From a candidate division KSB1 bacterium (GTDB lineage Bacteria; Zhuqueibacterota; Zhuqueibacteria; Zhuqueibacterales; Zhuqueibacteraceae): DNA of 64,000 bases. The stretch lies in assembly GCA_034506175.1 (NCBI GenBank), contig JAPDQB010000031.1:1-64000 (forward strand). The letters are read 5' to 3'. This document shows, in pieces, positions 36,355 through 45,584 of this stretch (positions within the stretch are counted from its first letter, which is position 1; every line of letters begins with the position of its first letter). Position numbers and translations under genes: made by a program. The notes under the pieces were generated by a model, which ran no database searches, had not been told where the DNA came from, and saw only the letters and a program-made list of their open reading frames with translations.

Positions 36355-37203
36355 ATGACCCCGTTCAAAAAAATTGTCGGCACGTCGATTTTTTCGCTGC
36401 TGCTCGTCGTCGTCGGCTTGTTTGTCGTCTGCGGTGGCAGCCGGCAGCAGTTACTCATCGAAGATGATCCGCTCGCCGAGGAAACCAGTGACGAAGCCTA
36501 TAAGGATGATCTCTTGAAACGACTGGAGCTTCTCGAAAGCGAAAGTCAAACCACCGGCGTCGCGGAAAATTCCAGCGCCGCCGGTCAAGCCTCACCGGCC
36601 AACGACGCGGAAAGCTCGTTCTTGACGCCGGAGCTTTTCCAGGGCATGAACGCGGAAATCCGGCAACTGGAAAAAGTGGCGGCGGAGAAAGATCGCACGA
36701 TTGAAAATTTGCGCGACGAATTGGAAGAAAAGAGCTATCAGGCCGCTGCGATGAAAACCGCAGCGAGCACGCGGCAGATGAACAGCAAGCCGCTGCCGCG
36801 CGGCGTCGAGTCGCCCGAGCTCAATTCGGAATATGGCCTGGCCTATCAAGATGCGCTCGACGATTATTACGTTCGCCGCTTTGACAGCGCCATTCGCAAG
36901 TTTCGCGAGCTGATCGCCAACAACGACAATCACCCGCTGGCGGATAACTGCCAATATTGGATCGGTGAATCCTATTATGCCATGGGCAGGTATTATGATG
37001 CCGTTGCGGAATTTCAAAAAGTTTACGCCTTTGCGAAGAGCAACAAGACCAACGACGCGCAGCTCATGATCGGCCTGGCGTTTTTGAAAAGCGGCGAAAA
37101 GGAAATGGCGCGCGCCGAGCTGAGCATGCTGATGAGCTTCAATCCGCAAAGCGATTCGGCGAAAAAGGCGCAAAAATATTTGCGCCTGCTGGAAAACGTC
37201 TGA
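36355..37203 (+). CDS. CpoB/YbgF-like TPR envelope protein
   Basis: A protein of 282 residues with an N-terminal membrane segment or uncleaved signal (11-26), a Glu/Lys coiled coil (about 95-125) and three TPR-like repeats in the last 120 residues (YQDALDDYYVRRFDSAIRKF, YWIGESYYAMGRYYDAVAEF). This is the coiled coil plus TPR layout of CpoB, which links the Tol-Pal system to wall synthesis. Tol genes are not nearby, so the exact role is uncertain. Confidence 0.75.
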   Translation: MTPFKKIVGTSIFSLLLVVVGLFVVCGGSRQQLLIEDDPLAEETSDEAYKDDLLKRLELLESESQTTGVAENSSAAGQASPANDAESSFLTPELFQGMNAEIRQLEKVAAEKDRTIENLRDELEEKSYQAAAMKTAASTRQMNSKPLPRGVESPELNSEYGLAYQDALDDYYVRRFDSAIRKFRELIANNDNHPLADNCQYWIGESYYAMGRYYDAVAEFQKVYAFAKSNKTNDAQLMIGLAFLKSGEKEMARAELSMLMSFNPQSDSAKKAQKYLRLLENV

Positions 37204-37233
37204 CCTCAGGCTTCCAAAAAAGCCGTGAAAATA

Positions 37234-37275
37234 AAATGGGCCGGCCACTTGCAGTGACCGGCCCATTTCTTTTTC
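37234..37275. terminator. Bidirectional rho-independent terminator
   Basis: AAATGGGCCGG...CACT pairs with AGTG...CCGGCCCATTT in a 16-bp stem with one mismatch. T-rich runs follow on the plus strand and, read on the minus strand, TTTATTTT. It separates two convergent genes. Confidence 0.85.
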
Positions 37276-37299
37276 AGGCAAATTTCCGTACCGGCAACA

Positions 37300-38334
37300 T
37301 CAAAACATGGGATACTCCTGCCCAAACGCATTCACCTTGCCATTGATGTGTTTCGTTTTATCGACAATCTTGCCGTTTTCATCAATCACACCGGCATGGC
37401 AAACGAAGCACCTCGTCAAATCGTGAGGCTGGTGTCCGGCCGGCGGGTTGCCATGGCAAGTGCCACAGGCGGCGGAAGCTGAGTCGGTCCATTTGGGCGC
37501 GGCATTGATGCCTTCCATTTTATCGGCTGTATAAATGAAAGCATATTGTGATTGCGATTTGAGCAATCCCCAATTGCCGTGACAATAGCTGCCGGCGCAA
37601 GTGTTGGCCGTTGCGTTATAAACAACATTCGGCGCGCGCGCCCCGCCTTCGGTTTTCAATCTCGCCAGGGTATCACTGAAAATAAGCTCGGCTTTGCCGT
37701 CGGCATCAATGTGGCCGGCGGCGGCAAAGTTTTGCGGCACGGCATGGCACTGCTGGCAGGCGGCAGTGACTAAACTTTTATCTGCCGGCAAATGCGCTTG
37801 ATGCGCGCCAACCGCCGGCGCCGCCGGGCTGGTCTCGCCTTTCAAGCCTCGCGGCGGTGCGGAGGTTTTCAGATCGGTCGCATCGCCGGAAAAATTGCCG
37901 TGACAGGTGTTGCAGGCTTCCGGCCCGCCTGGCTTGGTATGGCAGGTCAAACACGAAGTATCTAATTTTACCGCGCCGTAGTTCTGGCCGTGACAAGATT
38001 TGCAGGAGTTGAGATTATAGTTGACGCTTTTGATGAAACTGCTGTGCGCGCCCACAAAACCGGCGGGATGCGGGTAGCTGGTGTGGCAGGTTTTGCACGA
38101 GACGTTGGTGATGCCGCCCTCATATTGGCTGCCGTGACATTGGCGGCATTCGCGCGCATCGAAATTTTTTGAGGCCAAGATTTTGCCGTGAAAAGCGGCC
38201 GCTGCCGGCACATTCCATCCCGGTTCGTGCACGCTCACTTTCTCATTCGTCGCCGTCGGCGCCTTTTGCGGGTCGCTGCACGCGGCCAGAAAAAGCAAGG
38301 GAAGTGCGATGAAAAAAAGAGGGATCGCTTTCAT
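37300..38334 (-). CDS. Nine-haem c-type cytochrome lipoprotein
   Basis: A protein of 344 residues with a lipobox LAAC at residue 19. It has eight CxxCH motifs (CRQCH, CKTCH, CKSCH, CLTCH, CNTCH, CQQCH, CGTCH, CFVCH) and one CxxxxCH motif (CAGSYCH), as seen in metal-reducing bacteria. The haem chain would move electrons; the lipid anchor puts it on a membrane face, perhaps the outer membrane. It is the last gene of the minus-strand block and follows the twelve-haem cytochrome by 46 bases. Confidence 0.88.
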   Translation of the reverse strand: MKAIPLFFIALPLLFLAACSDPQKAPTATNEKVSVHEPGWNVPAAAAFHGKILASKNFDARECRQCHGSQYEGGITNVSCKTCHTSYPHPAGFVGAHSSFIKSVNYNLNSCKSCHGQNYGAVKLDTSCLTCHTKPGGPEACNTCHGNFSGDATDLKTSAPPRGLKGETSPAAPAVGAHQAHLPADKSLVTAACQQCHAVPQNFAAAGHIDADGKAELIFSDTLARLKTEGGARAPNVVYNATANTCAGSYCHGNWGLLKSQSQYAFIYTADKMEGINAAPKWTDSASAACGTCHGNPPAGHQPHDLTRCFVCHAGVIDENGKIVDKTKHINGKVNAFGQEYPMF

Positions 38335-38380
38335 ATTTGCTCTCTATTTTTGTAGTGACACCTTAAGGCGTTGAAAATTT

Positions 38381-39442
38381 TCATTTGCCTTTCGGCGCCA
38401 AATCCAAATGGCACGTCACGCACACCGGATCGCGGCCTTCGACGTCGTGGCACGAGGCGCAGGATTCCATGTCACGGCGCGCCAGAGTCGCATGTTGGCC
38501 GCCGCCACTGCCTTTGCCGAGGCGAACAAAATCCGCGGCGCGATGCGACAGCGGAAACGGCGCGGCAAATCCGGCGTCTTGGTTGCGGGCGTGGCAGTCG
38601 CTGCAGAAAGTTTGCTGATTGTGGCACGAGTAACAATCAGCCTGCTTCGACCGCAGATCGAGCGCGTGGGTGAAGACGAAATTCAAATCGTGCACGCGTG
38701 GCTTGACCAGCGCTTGGCCACCCGAAAGCGAAGGCCGATTCTCCGCCACGCTGCGAGTGCGCGAGCCGCGGGTGAATTGTGTCGTCACGTCGGCGTGGCA
38801 GGCCTGGCAGAAATTATCCGAATGGCAAACTGCGCAGTCATTTGACAAGCCTTCGAGGCGGACCAAACGTTTATGCTCCTTCGCCCAATTCGCTTGTTGA
38901 TGCGAAAGCGGCAGCAATGTTTCCGGCTGCGTATGGCACGATTCGCAGGCATTCGTGACCTTGACGTCGTTGTGGCAGGAGTTGCAGCTCGACATCACCG
39001 GCAGAAAAGCGAGGCTCGGCTTTTCCGAAGCTTCGATGCCGGCGTGACAGGCGGCGCATTCAAGTTGGCTGGCTTCGATGTGCTGCTTGTGGCTGAAACG
39101 CACCTCGCGTTTGGGTGCGGCGTAGGGTTCGTATTTGTCGGCCGCGGTGTGGCAGAACATGCAGTCGCTCTCCACCTCGGCGCTGTGGCATTCGGCGCAC
39201 TGCGCTTTTTTCGGCAGCATCAAATCGTTCGCATTCTCGCTGGTTTGCGCGGCAGCGTGGCATTGGCTGCATTCTGCGCCGACGTCGACGAGATGCTGTT
39301 TGTGGGAAAACTTGATGGTCACCCATTGCTCGACCGGATCGTTCCACGAGGAGGGTTGATCCGAACCGCCAGCCACCATCATCACCACCGCCAAGGGGGC
39401 GAACACGATGGCGAGCGAAATTATGAGCCGTCGTCGTTGCAT
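38381..39442 (-). CDS. Twelve-haem c-type cytochrome
   Basis: A protein of 353 residues with an N-terminal hydrophobic segment (8-25) that acts as anchor or signal. Twelve CxxCH motifs are visible (CSQCH, CAECH, CMFCH, CAACH, CNSCH, CESCH, CAVCH, CQACH, CYSCH, CSDCH, CASCH, CVTCH), with distal His in SHKQH-type motifs, as in cytochrome c3/c7 families. It is probably periplasmic and connects membrane oxidoreductases with the outer-membrane side. The gene is 12 bases after the beta-barrel gene, in the same transcript. Confidence 0.9.
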   Translation of the reverse strand: MQRRRLIISLAIVFAPLAVVMMVAGGSDQPSSWNDPVEQWVTIKFSHKQHLVDVGAECSQCHAAAQTSENANDLMLPKKAQCAECHSAEVESDCMFCHTAADKYEPYAAPKREVRFSHKQHIEASQLECAACHAGIEASEKPSLAFLPVMSSCNSCHNDVKVTNACESCHTQPETLLPLSHQQANWAKEHKRLVRLEGLSNDCAVCHSDNFCQACHADVTTQFTRGSRTRSVAENRPSLSGGQALVKPRVHDLNFVFTHALDLRSKQADCYSCHNQQTFCSDCHARNQDAGFAAPFPLSHRAADFVRLGKGSGGGQHATLARRDMESCASCHDVEGRDPVCVTCHLDLAPKGK

Positions 39443-39454
39443 GTTTTTTCCTGA

Positions 39455-40738
39455 TTAAGTTTTCTTGAAGAACCAATATTGCAGCCGCACGAGAAAGCGC
39501 GCGTCGTTTGCATAAAACCGGTTGTGCAAATACTGCAACTGGCTGTCAATCGTCAACACATTCCACGGGCGAAGCAGCAAGCCGGCGGCGCCGGAGAAGA
39601 GCGACTCGCGGGAGCCGGCTTTGGCCTCGAGTTTGTAAGAGGCCCACGAAAGCTGGGCGTTGGGCATGAACTTCCCGTTATTCAGCGGATAATAAAGCGA
39701 GGCGTTGATGCCGTTCAAATTTCCGGCGTAGCCGCTGCGGTTGACGAAGCTGAGGCTGCCAAAGTTGCACTCCGAGCCAACCGTGAATCGGAACGACTCG
39801 TCATCGGAATAAAAAATAGCGGCGGCGTTGCCGTAAAATCGCAGCGTGGGTTTGTGGCGAAAATAAAATCCGCCTTCAACTTCGTGATTGTTTTCGATAT
39901 CGAAAGCAGAGAAAATCGAATTCCACGGCAGTCGCGGCGAGCGAAAAGTGTAACTGCCGTTGAACACGAGGTTGGAAGAAACTTCAGAGCGGATGGAAAA
40001 TTCGGCGCGGGAGAGTTGATCGCCGATCATGTCATAATCACCGCGACCATAAAAAGAAGTGCGCCTTACATTCCACGAGGCGTCGAGCGAGGTGAATTCG
40101 TAAGCGCGATCCGAAGGCTCGACGAAGAGCGAAAAAACGTTGCCAATCGAATCCGCCCGCAGGGCGTTATAACCGGCGCGCCGTTGATGTTTGTTGAAAT
40201 AGCTCAGGCCGATGTTCCAATCGGCGTTGGGCGAAAGAACGGCCTGTCCGCCGGCCATGTAATTTTTCTTCAACTCGTCGATGATTTGAAAGCGCTGATC
40301 GGCCGGCAGCAAGCCGCCGCCGAAAGCTTTCAGGTGCAGCCACCTGGCGGCGCGGACTTTGACCTGGGCGCCGTCGATGGTGCCGATTCCCGCGCCCGCA
40401 AAAACCGGCTGGCGGCCAAGCTTGAGTTCCACGCGTTGGGCGATGTTTTTCAGGGCGAGATGGAAATTATACATCCGCACTTTGCCGTCGCCGGCCAGCC
40501 GCGTGCTGAAATCATTGTCGAATTGACCGAAGGTGCGGAAGGCAATGTTCTCATTGCCATAATCAAATTGAAAAACCTGATAGCCGCGCGCATGCCGCGA
40601 AGTGACGTTGGCCGTATCGCTGCGCTCGAAAGCATAGAAGGCGCTGGTCACGCGTCCGGAAAAAGTTTGCGCGAGCACGAGGGCTGGCATGATCATCGTA
40701 AAAAGCCATGCCAATCGGATTCGGGGTCGTGTCAACAT
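39455..40738 (-). CDS. Outer-membrane beta-barrel protein linked to the cytochromes
   Basis: A protein of 427 residues with a signal peptide ending near VLAQ. The body consists of alternating strands with many Tyr, Phe, Asn and Gly turns (RGDYDMIGDQ, NGSYTFRSPR, VEGGFYFRHK) and a C-terminal strand RLQYWFF, the usual barrel end. No CxxCH motif is present. It is not clearly homologous to MtrB by eye, but it sits between a surface cytochrome and two periplasmic or lipid-bound cytochromes, the position expected of a porin sheath in a porin-cytochrome conduit. Confidence 0.75.
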   Translation of the reverse strand: MLTRPRIRLAWLFTMIMPALVLAQTFSGRVTSAFYAFERSDTANVTSRHARGYQVFQFDYGNENIAFRTFGQFDNDFSTRLAGDGKVRMYNFHLALKNIAQRVELKLGRQPVFAGAGIGTIDGAQVKVRAARWLHLKAFGGGLLPADQRFQIIDELKKNYMAGGQAVLSPNADWNIGLSYFNKHQRRAGYNALRADSIGNVFSLFVEPSDRAYEFTSLDASWNVRRTSFYGRGDYDMIGDQLSRAEFSIRSEVSSNLVFNGSYTFRSPRLPWNSIFSAFDIENNHEVEGGFYFRHKPTLRFYGNAAAIFYSDDESFRFTVGSECNFGSLSFVNRSGYAGNLNGINASLYYPLNNGKFMPNAQLSWASYKLEAKAGSRESLFSGAAGLLLRPWNVLTIDSQLQYLHNRFYANDARFLVRLQYWFFKKT

Positions 40739-40814
40739 ACGCCGCCTTGACTGGGTTTGACCAAAATTTTACAGCGTTTCTTTTAAAGATGCAAGATGAA
40801 TTTTTCTTACAAAA

Positions 40815-40846
40815 ATGGGGCAGCGCGATATGCCACACTGCCCCAT
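40815..40846 (-). terminator. Rho-independent terminator of the surface cytochrome gene
   Basis: Read on the minus strand, ATGGGGCAG pairs with CTGCCCCAT and is followed by TTTTTG. It lies between the word array and the barrel gene, so the barrel and the two smaller cytochromes probably have their own promoter. Confidence 0.75.
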
Positions 40847-40856
40847 CCTTCATATC

Positions 40857-40979
40857 CTCACTCTCCTACTCTTTCTCCTGCTCTTACTCGCCGTTGAAAT
40901 TCTTAAAAGCGAGTAGGAGTAAGTGTATGAGTACGAGCAACCAGCATCAAGCATCCAGCATCCAGCAACCAGCATCCAA
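40857..40979. repeat. Hexamer hairpin word array followed by a heptamer array
   Basis: Left arm, six units of CTCNNN: CTCACT, CTCCTA, CTCTTT, CTCCTG, CTCTTA, CTCGCC (40857-40892). Right arm, five units of NNNGAG or a variant: AGCGAG, TAGGAG, TAAGTG, TATGAG, TACGAG (40908-40937). Directly after it come six 7-base units CAACCAG, CATCAAG, CATCCAG, CATCCAG, CAACCAG, CATCCAA (40938-40979). The array ends two bases before the stop codon of the surface cytochrome. Confidence 0.85.
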
Positions 40980-40981
40980 CC

Positions 40982-43819
40982 TTACCGCATCATCACCATC
41001 TTCTTCACCGCCGTGAACTTTTCGGTTTCCAGACGATAGAAGTAAACGCCCGATGGCAATGGATTGCCGGCGTTGTCGCGGCCATCCCACAAGATGGAAT
41101 AATACTGGGCCGGTTGCAAGCCGTCAACCAAGGTCCGGACCTCCTGACCGAGTGCCGTGAAAATACGCAAGCGCACATGGCTGGCGCCGGACAATTGATA
41201 CTTGATCATGGTTTCCGGATTTCCCGCAAAGCGGGATGTCGCTGCGCTCCAGAACGGGTTCGGATAGTTCTGTTCCAGCGCATACTCGCTTGGAACGCCG
41301 CCCTGCCGTTCAGCGATACCGACGGTAAACGAAGCTTTCGAGAACTTGCTTTCGTTGCCCGCGAAATCAAACGCCGAGAGCCAATAATAGTATCTGATGC
41401 CGACCTGCACATCGGAATCAGTATACTTGGTGCCGATCAAAGTTGTCAGCGGTTTGGCGCCTTTCGGATCGAAGTTTTCCGTGGTGCTGCGATAGAGCGC
41501 AAAATACTGGAAGTCGGTATCTTGCGGTTCAGCCCAGCTCAATTCCAGGTTGTTGCCGGTCAGGCCTTTGACGGTGAAATTGGCGGGGGCAAACGGCGGC
41601 AGATTGTCGACCGAATAGCCGCTGTCCGGCGCGGATTCATAAAGCTGGCCACGCGCGTGGCCGGCAACAAAGAACACCGACCAATGAATACCCCTGGCAG
41701 CAGTGCTGTCATAAAGCGTCGGCGCCACCATGCTGTAGAACTCGTAGCCGGCGCTCGGAATCCACGAAACGAAATCCCAGGTGCCGGCTTGCGCTATGCT
41801 GAAAGTCTTGCCGACGTTTTGAAGCGACGCTTGCGCCAGCATGCTTTCCTTTGAAGGAACGGAAATGATGGCGGCGTTCGCCGATTTTTTATCGACCCGG
41901 CGCCACAGAGAATAACCGGTGATCGGATTCGCCGAAACGCCGTCACCAGGGAATTTCGACCAGGCAACACGTACCTGTTTGCCTTGATCGTTCGGAATGT
42001 CGGTGATCGAGATGATTTTTCCGGCGCCGATATCGCCCGTGGTGATGGAAGCAATTGAGCGTTGCAGTAGCGCGATGGCATAGCCGGCATTGTGCACGCC
42101 GTTGCTGCCGTCTTCCGCCACAAAGCGCCAGTTGTACCACGCTTTCGTATAGGCTTTGCGTTTGGCGATTTCAGCGGCGGAGAGGCCCGGCGTCGTCCAA
42201 TTATAGTTCTGGTTGACTTGCGCATTGGTGCCGCGCGGCGGCAGCAGCTTATCAAGCTGGGCGATCATGCCTTCGATCTCATGCCGCGTGCTCTCGATGG
42301 TGCCATCGCGGTCAAAATCCGCTTTCGCCAGAATATCATCAAAGGATTTGATCGGGCCGTGACAGGTTTGGCAGACCGCGACGTGTTCAACATCATCACT
42401 GGGATCAGTCGGCGTACCGCCATCCCACGTCATCCAAAAAGTATGTTCGCCAACCTTGTCGCGCGCGGGATTGCCGGTGGCGGGCGTTGCTTGCATGTGA
42501 CAGGTCACACAAGCATCTTTCACTGCAAACTTGTGACCTGAGGTGCCAATCGGCACGCCATACTCAATCGCATTTGAGCCGTCCAGCATATCGGCTTGAT
42601 TGCTGTAATGCGGACCGAATGTCGTGCTGGTTGGAGGGGTGTTGGTGTAATCTTCGGCATCCCGGCGGCTGATATGGCATTGCATGCAAACCTTGCCCAA
42701 GCCGCCATAATTGACCACGGTCACGCTGTCGCCCAACGTCACATTGTCCAGGTTGCGAACTTGTTTCGGCAGATCGGCACGATGCTGATCGTGACAGACA
42801 GCGCAACTGATTTGCGGAAAACCGCGATCCGGACGTTTGTCGTTGGGAATCGGGTCGACCCGGCGAATGAAAGCCCAGCCGGAATGGCACCTGGCGCAAC
42901 CCGCCGTCACATTGTTGGCTTGAGACTCGCGCGCCGTGCTGGCATGCCGGGAGAGTTTCCATTGCGTGTTCTTCTTATGATATGGTGCTTCTTCATGGCA
43001 ATAGCCGCAAACCGCTTCGTCCAGGCTCATCGCGATATTGGCTTTATTGCCCAAATGGGTGCTGCCCGGACCGTGACAACTCTCGCATTGGACGTTCGCG
43101 CGATGTGCCAGCTTGGGATATTTCATCAACAACGTGTCATAATTCCCGGCTTTCAGCGTCGTGGGGAACTTCCAACCCACTTCGGCTTGCACATCGTCGA
43201 AGCCGTCATTGCCGTTGGCATCCTTGTCATAGCCGGTGGTGTGGCACTCAATACAGCTTTCGTTGTAATTGGGACTCAGAAGGCCATTAAGACCGCGCTT
43301 CAACATATCCGAATGCCCGGTCTTGGTCCACTGGTTGAAATTGGTGCTATGGCAAAGCGCGCACTGCCCGGCAGCGACATCGGTGGGCAGGCCATCCATC
43401 CCGCCGACGCCCACGAACTTCGCGGCGTTAATCGTCACCGAGCGGGCCCGGCTGGTGCCACCGGCAGTGGTGATCACCAACTGCACGGTAAATTTGCCAA
43501 CCATGTCCGGCTTGAACGTGGTTTGCTTTTTGTTGGTGCTGTCCAAAACCGCATTCGACCCACTTGGTTTTGCGGTCAGCGACCAGGCGTAAGTGGTTAC
43601 CGCCGCATTCAGTGAATCACGGCCAACGAGATAGACCAATTGGTTGACGCCGACATTCGACAAACCGGTCGAACGCGGCGAGGTCCACTTCAGGTCGTGG
43701 AGTTCCTGCGGGCTGTAACCTTCGATCTTGATGATCGCCGTTGGCGTTTGGGCAAAGGCAAAACTCGCCATTACAGCCAACAGCATCAACGTCGCCCAAC
43801 TGTAAGGCATTTTTTTCAT
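40982..43819 (-). CDS. Secreted nine-haem cytochrome with type IX sorting domain
   Basis: A protein of 945 residues. A signal peptide ends near FAQ. A PKD/Ig-like domain (about 25-135) comes first. The haem region (about 150-500) has nine CxxCH motifs: CALCH, CIECH, CESCH, CGYCH, CARCH, CAVCH, CMQCH, CVTCH, CQTCH. A fibronectin type III-like domain (about 735-835) follows, and the last 90 residues carry NYPNPF and PSGVYFYRLET, the sorting signal. It should be exported through a type IX system and held at the cell surface, where it could pass electrons to outside acceptors. It heads the cytochrome block. Confidence 0.9.
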   Translation of the reverse strand: MKKMPYSWATLMLLAVMASFAFAQTPTAIIKIEGYSPQELHDLKWTSPRSTGLSNVGVNQLVYLVGRDSLNAAVTTYAWSLTAKPSGSNAVLDSTNKKQTTFKPDMVGKFTVQLVITTAGGTSRARSVTINAAKFVGVGGMDGLPTDVAAGQCALCHSTNFNQWTKTGHSDMLKRGLNGLLSPNYNESCIECHTTGYDKDANGNDGFDDVQAEVGWKFPTTLKAGNYDTLLMKYPKLAHRANVQCESCHGPGSTHLGNKANIAMSLDEAVCGYCHEEAPYHKKNTQWKLSRHASTARESQANNVTAGCARCHSGWAFIRRVDPIPNDKRPDRGFPQISCAVCHDQHRADLPKQVRNLDNVTLGDSVTVVNYGGLGKVCMQCHISRRDAEDYTNTPPTSTTFGPHYSNQADMLDGSNAIEYGVPIGTSGHKFAVKDACVTCHMQATPATGNPARDKVGEHTFWMTWDGGTPTDPSDDVEHVAVCQTCHGPIKSFDDILAKADFDRDGTIESTRHEIEGMIAQLDKLLPPRGTNAQVNQNYNWTTPGLSAAEIAKRKAYTKAWYNWRFVAEDGSNGVHNAGYAIALLQRSIASITTGDIGAGKIISITDIPNDQGKQVRVAWSKFPGDGVSANPITGYSLWRRVDKKSANAAIISVPSKESMLAQASLQNVGKTFSIAQAGTWDFVSWIPSAGYEFYSMVAPTLYDSTAARGIHWSVFFVAGHARGQLYESAPDSGYSVDNLPPFAPANFTVKGLTGNNLELSWAEPQDTDFQYFALYRSTTENFDPKGAKPLTTLIGTKYTDSDVQVGIRYYYWLSAFDFAGNESKFSKASFTVGIAERQGGVPSEYALEQNYPNPFWSAATSRFAGNPETMIKYQLSGASHVRLRIFTALGQEVRTLVDGLQPAQYYSILWDGRDNAGNPLPSGVYFYRLETEKFTAVKKMVMMR

Positions 43820-44270
43820 AACGATTTCTCCTAATTATAGCGACGTTTACGAGTGAATTAGATTAGAATTTCACAACAAAATAAACGCTGATTGATCCCG
43901 TTCAATTTCACCTCCTCTCCTGATTTTCCTGTTGCATTCCACTTTGAAACAACGCGTCACATTTTTGCACCTTGAAACGCAAAGGCAGTGCCAAAAGCGG
44001 AGTGAAAAGTGGCAGCATTAACCTTATGAAAAACAGGGAGAATTTTCATCGCAATCATCGGAATTCGGGGGCAAGTTATTAGATTTGAGAATAATCAACG
44101 CCAGCATTCTTAAAATTAGGAAGCTTGGGGTGAATGTCAAAGGATTTTCTAATTTACCAAATCGCGAAAGGGGAGAAACTGGAAGGACTTTCTTGGCAGT
44201 GAAAACTTTTTATTCGAACGGTGTATATTTTTTTGGAGAAAATCAAACAGCCGCTTCGCATGGGGGATTT
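43820..44270. other. Spacer between oxidase and cytochrome genes
   Basis: About 450 AT-rich bases that must hold the promoter of the surface cytochrome. No clear -35/-10 pair, RNA gene or reading frame with real codon bias is visible. Confidence 0.5.
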
Positions 44271-44495
44271 CTATTCCGCAGGATGGCGGCGACGGCTTTG
44301 GCGATAAATCCAGCTTAAAATCGCGCCAACAATTCCGAAAGGAATCAGCGCCAAGAACGCGATGCTGACATAATAGGCGTTGAGAATTTGTTTGCCGGTG
44401 GCGGCAAAACATTTGGGGCAGGCGGCGCTCACGTCGGGTAATACAAACAATCCCACAAGCATGCCAATGGCGAGCAGATACGGTTTTATTGTCAT
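44271..44495 (-). CDS. Small membrane protein with a CPKC motif
   Basis: A protein of 74 residues: a signal-like first helix, a C-P-K-C motif near residue 26 (AACPKCFAATGKQ), a second membrane helix (about 42-63) and a basic tail. Two Cys two residues apart outside the membrane could bind copper or form a disulfide, which would suit an accessory factor for the copper oxidase. It lies at the 3' end of the oxidase genes. The role is inference. Confidence 0.6.
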   Translation of the reverse strand: MTIKPYLLAIGMLVGLFVLPDVSAACPKCFAATGKQILNAYYVSIAFLALIPFGIVGAILSWIYRQSRRRHPAE

Positions 44496-44625
44496 ACCAC
44501 GATTTCGATGTTACTGATAATATGAAAAAACGTCGTAAACGGATTGAGCTGATTGAGCGGATAGTTTTGTTGATTAATGATTTTGGGAATCCGCTTGATC
44601 TGCTCAAGCCGCTTACAAAAATAAT

Positions 44626-45270
44626 TCAACCGAGATAAACCAGCCCGTACAGCAGCGGCCAGATGCCGACGACGAAAAACCAATAGAGCCGGCAAAGCTC
44701 GAGGCCGTTGAAGTTTTGCGCCGAATATTTTTTGCTCAGCGCGCGCGTAAAAACTATTGACAAGACAATCACCGCCGCTAAAACATGCAAACCGTGAGCG
44801 CCGATCAGCGTGTAAAACGTCGCGCCGTAATTGCCGGACGTCAAGGTCAAGCCATAATTCACCAACCGCAGCCACTCCGTGCCTTGCACGCCGAGAAAGA
44901 TCGTTCCCAAGGCGCCAGTCACGGCCAGCCAATTCACGAGTGTTTTCTGATTGTCGCTACGAACCGCGAGCGTCGCGCGATGCATCGTATAGGCGCTGAA
45001 AAGCAAAATAAGAGTGTTGATCGCCGTCACTTCCACCGGCAGGCGCGGTTGACCGGCCGGCGGCCAAACACCGCCGCCGGCGCGCAAAATCAGAAAGGCA
45101 CTGATCAAGCCGGCGAAGAACATCGCCTCGGTGCCCAAAAAAATCAGCAAGCCCAACACCGAGCCGTTGATCGGCAGCTCAACGTTCGGAAGCGCGCGGT
45201 CCTCAGCGCCGGCGCGGCTGAATGTGCCGTTGCTGGCCGGGAACAAATTTTTTGCGAAGGTATTTTCCAT
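44626..45270 (-). CDS. Haem-copper oxidase subunit III (second copy)
   Basis: A protein of 214 residues from the preferred start at 45270 (MENTFAKNLFPAS); the open frame upstream to 45669 overlaps the subunit IV gene and has no family similarity. Five to six membrane helices carry family motifs LIFLGTEAMFFAGLISAF and GAHGLHVLAAV. It is clearly different in sequence from the other subunit III at 45693-46283, so it is not a recent duplicate. It may form an alternative or combined subunit III. Confidence 0.85.
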   Translation of the reverse strand: MENTFAKNLFPASNGTFSRAGAEDRALPNVELPINGSVLGLLIFLGTEAMFFAGLISAFLILRAGGGVWPPAGQPRLPVEVTAINTLILLFSAYTMHRATLAVRSDNQKTLVNWLAVTGALGTIFLGVQGTEWLRLVNYGLTLTSGNYGATFYTLIGAHGLHVLAAVIVLSIVFTRALSKKYSAQNFNGLELCRLYWFFVVGIWPLLYGLVYLG

Positions 45271-45281
45271 TTTATTTATTC

Positions 45282-45563
45282 TCAACGATTGTACACAATA
45301 TCCGGAATCAGCGTCACCGTCATGATGATAAACAAAACCACCGGCACGAGGGCGATGAGATGCACCAGGCGCTGCTCGAATTTGAGGTGCATGAAATTCA
45401 CCGCCACCAAAAAGGCCTTGACGGCGGCAACGGCGAAAATAAGCGTGATGGTGACGGCTTGCGAAAACGGCAAATAGACCGCGGCGAGGCTGATGACCAG
45501 CAAAAAAACCAGCCAGGCCCAAACCGCGACGTAATTGGGGCGAATGTGTGCGGTGTTTGACAT
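45282..45563 (-). CDS. Cytochrome c oxidase subunit IV
   Basis: A protein of 93 residues from the start at 45563, preceded by AAGGAGAAC. It has three membrane helices and the motif AVKAFLVAVNFMHLKFE, typical of the bacterial subunit IV (caa3 CtaF type). It supports assembly of the oxidase. Its stop is 11 bases before the next gene, the second subunit III. Confidence 0.88.
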   Translation of the reverse strand: MSNTAHIRPNYVAVWAWLVFLLVISLAAVYLPFSQAVTITLIFAVAAVKAFLVAVNFMHLKFEQRLVHLIALVPVVLFIIMTVTLIPDIVYNR

Positions 45564-45584
45564 GAGGTTCTCCTTGCAGGACAA

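Noticed and set aside
39479-40750. Plus-strand protein of 423 residues opposite the beta-barrel gene
   Set aside because: Antisense of a gene with signal peptide and barrel pattern in an obvious operon.
42596-43615. Plus-strand protein of 339 residues opposite the surface cytochrome
   Set aside because: Antisense; the minus strand carries nine CxxCH motifs here.
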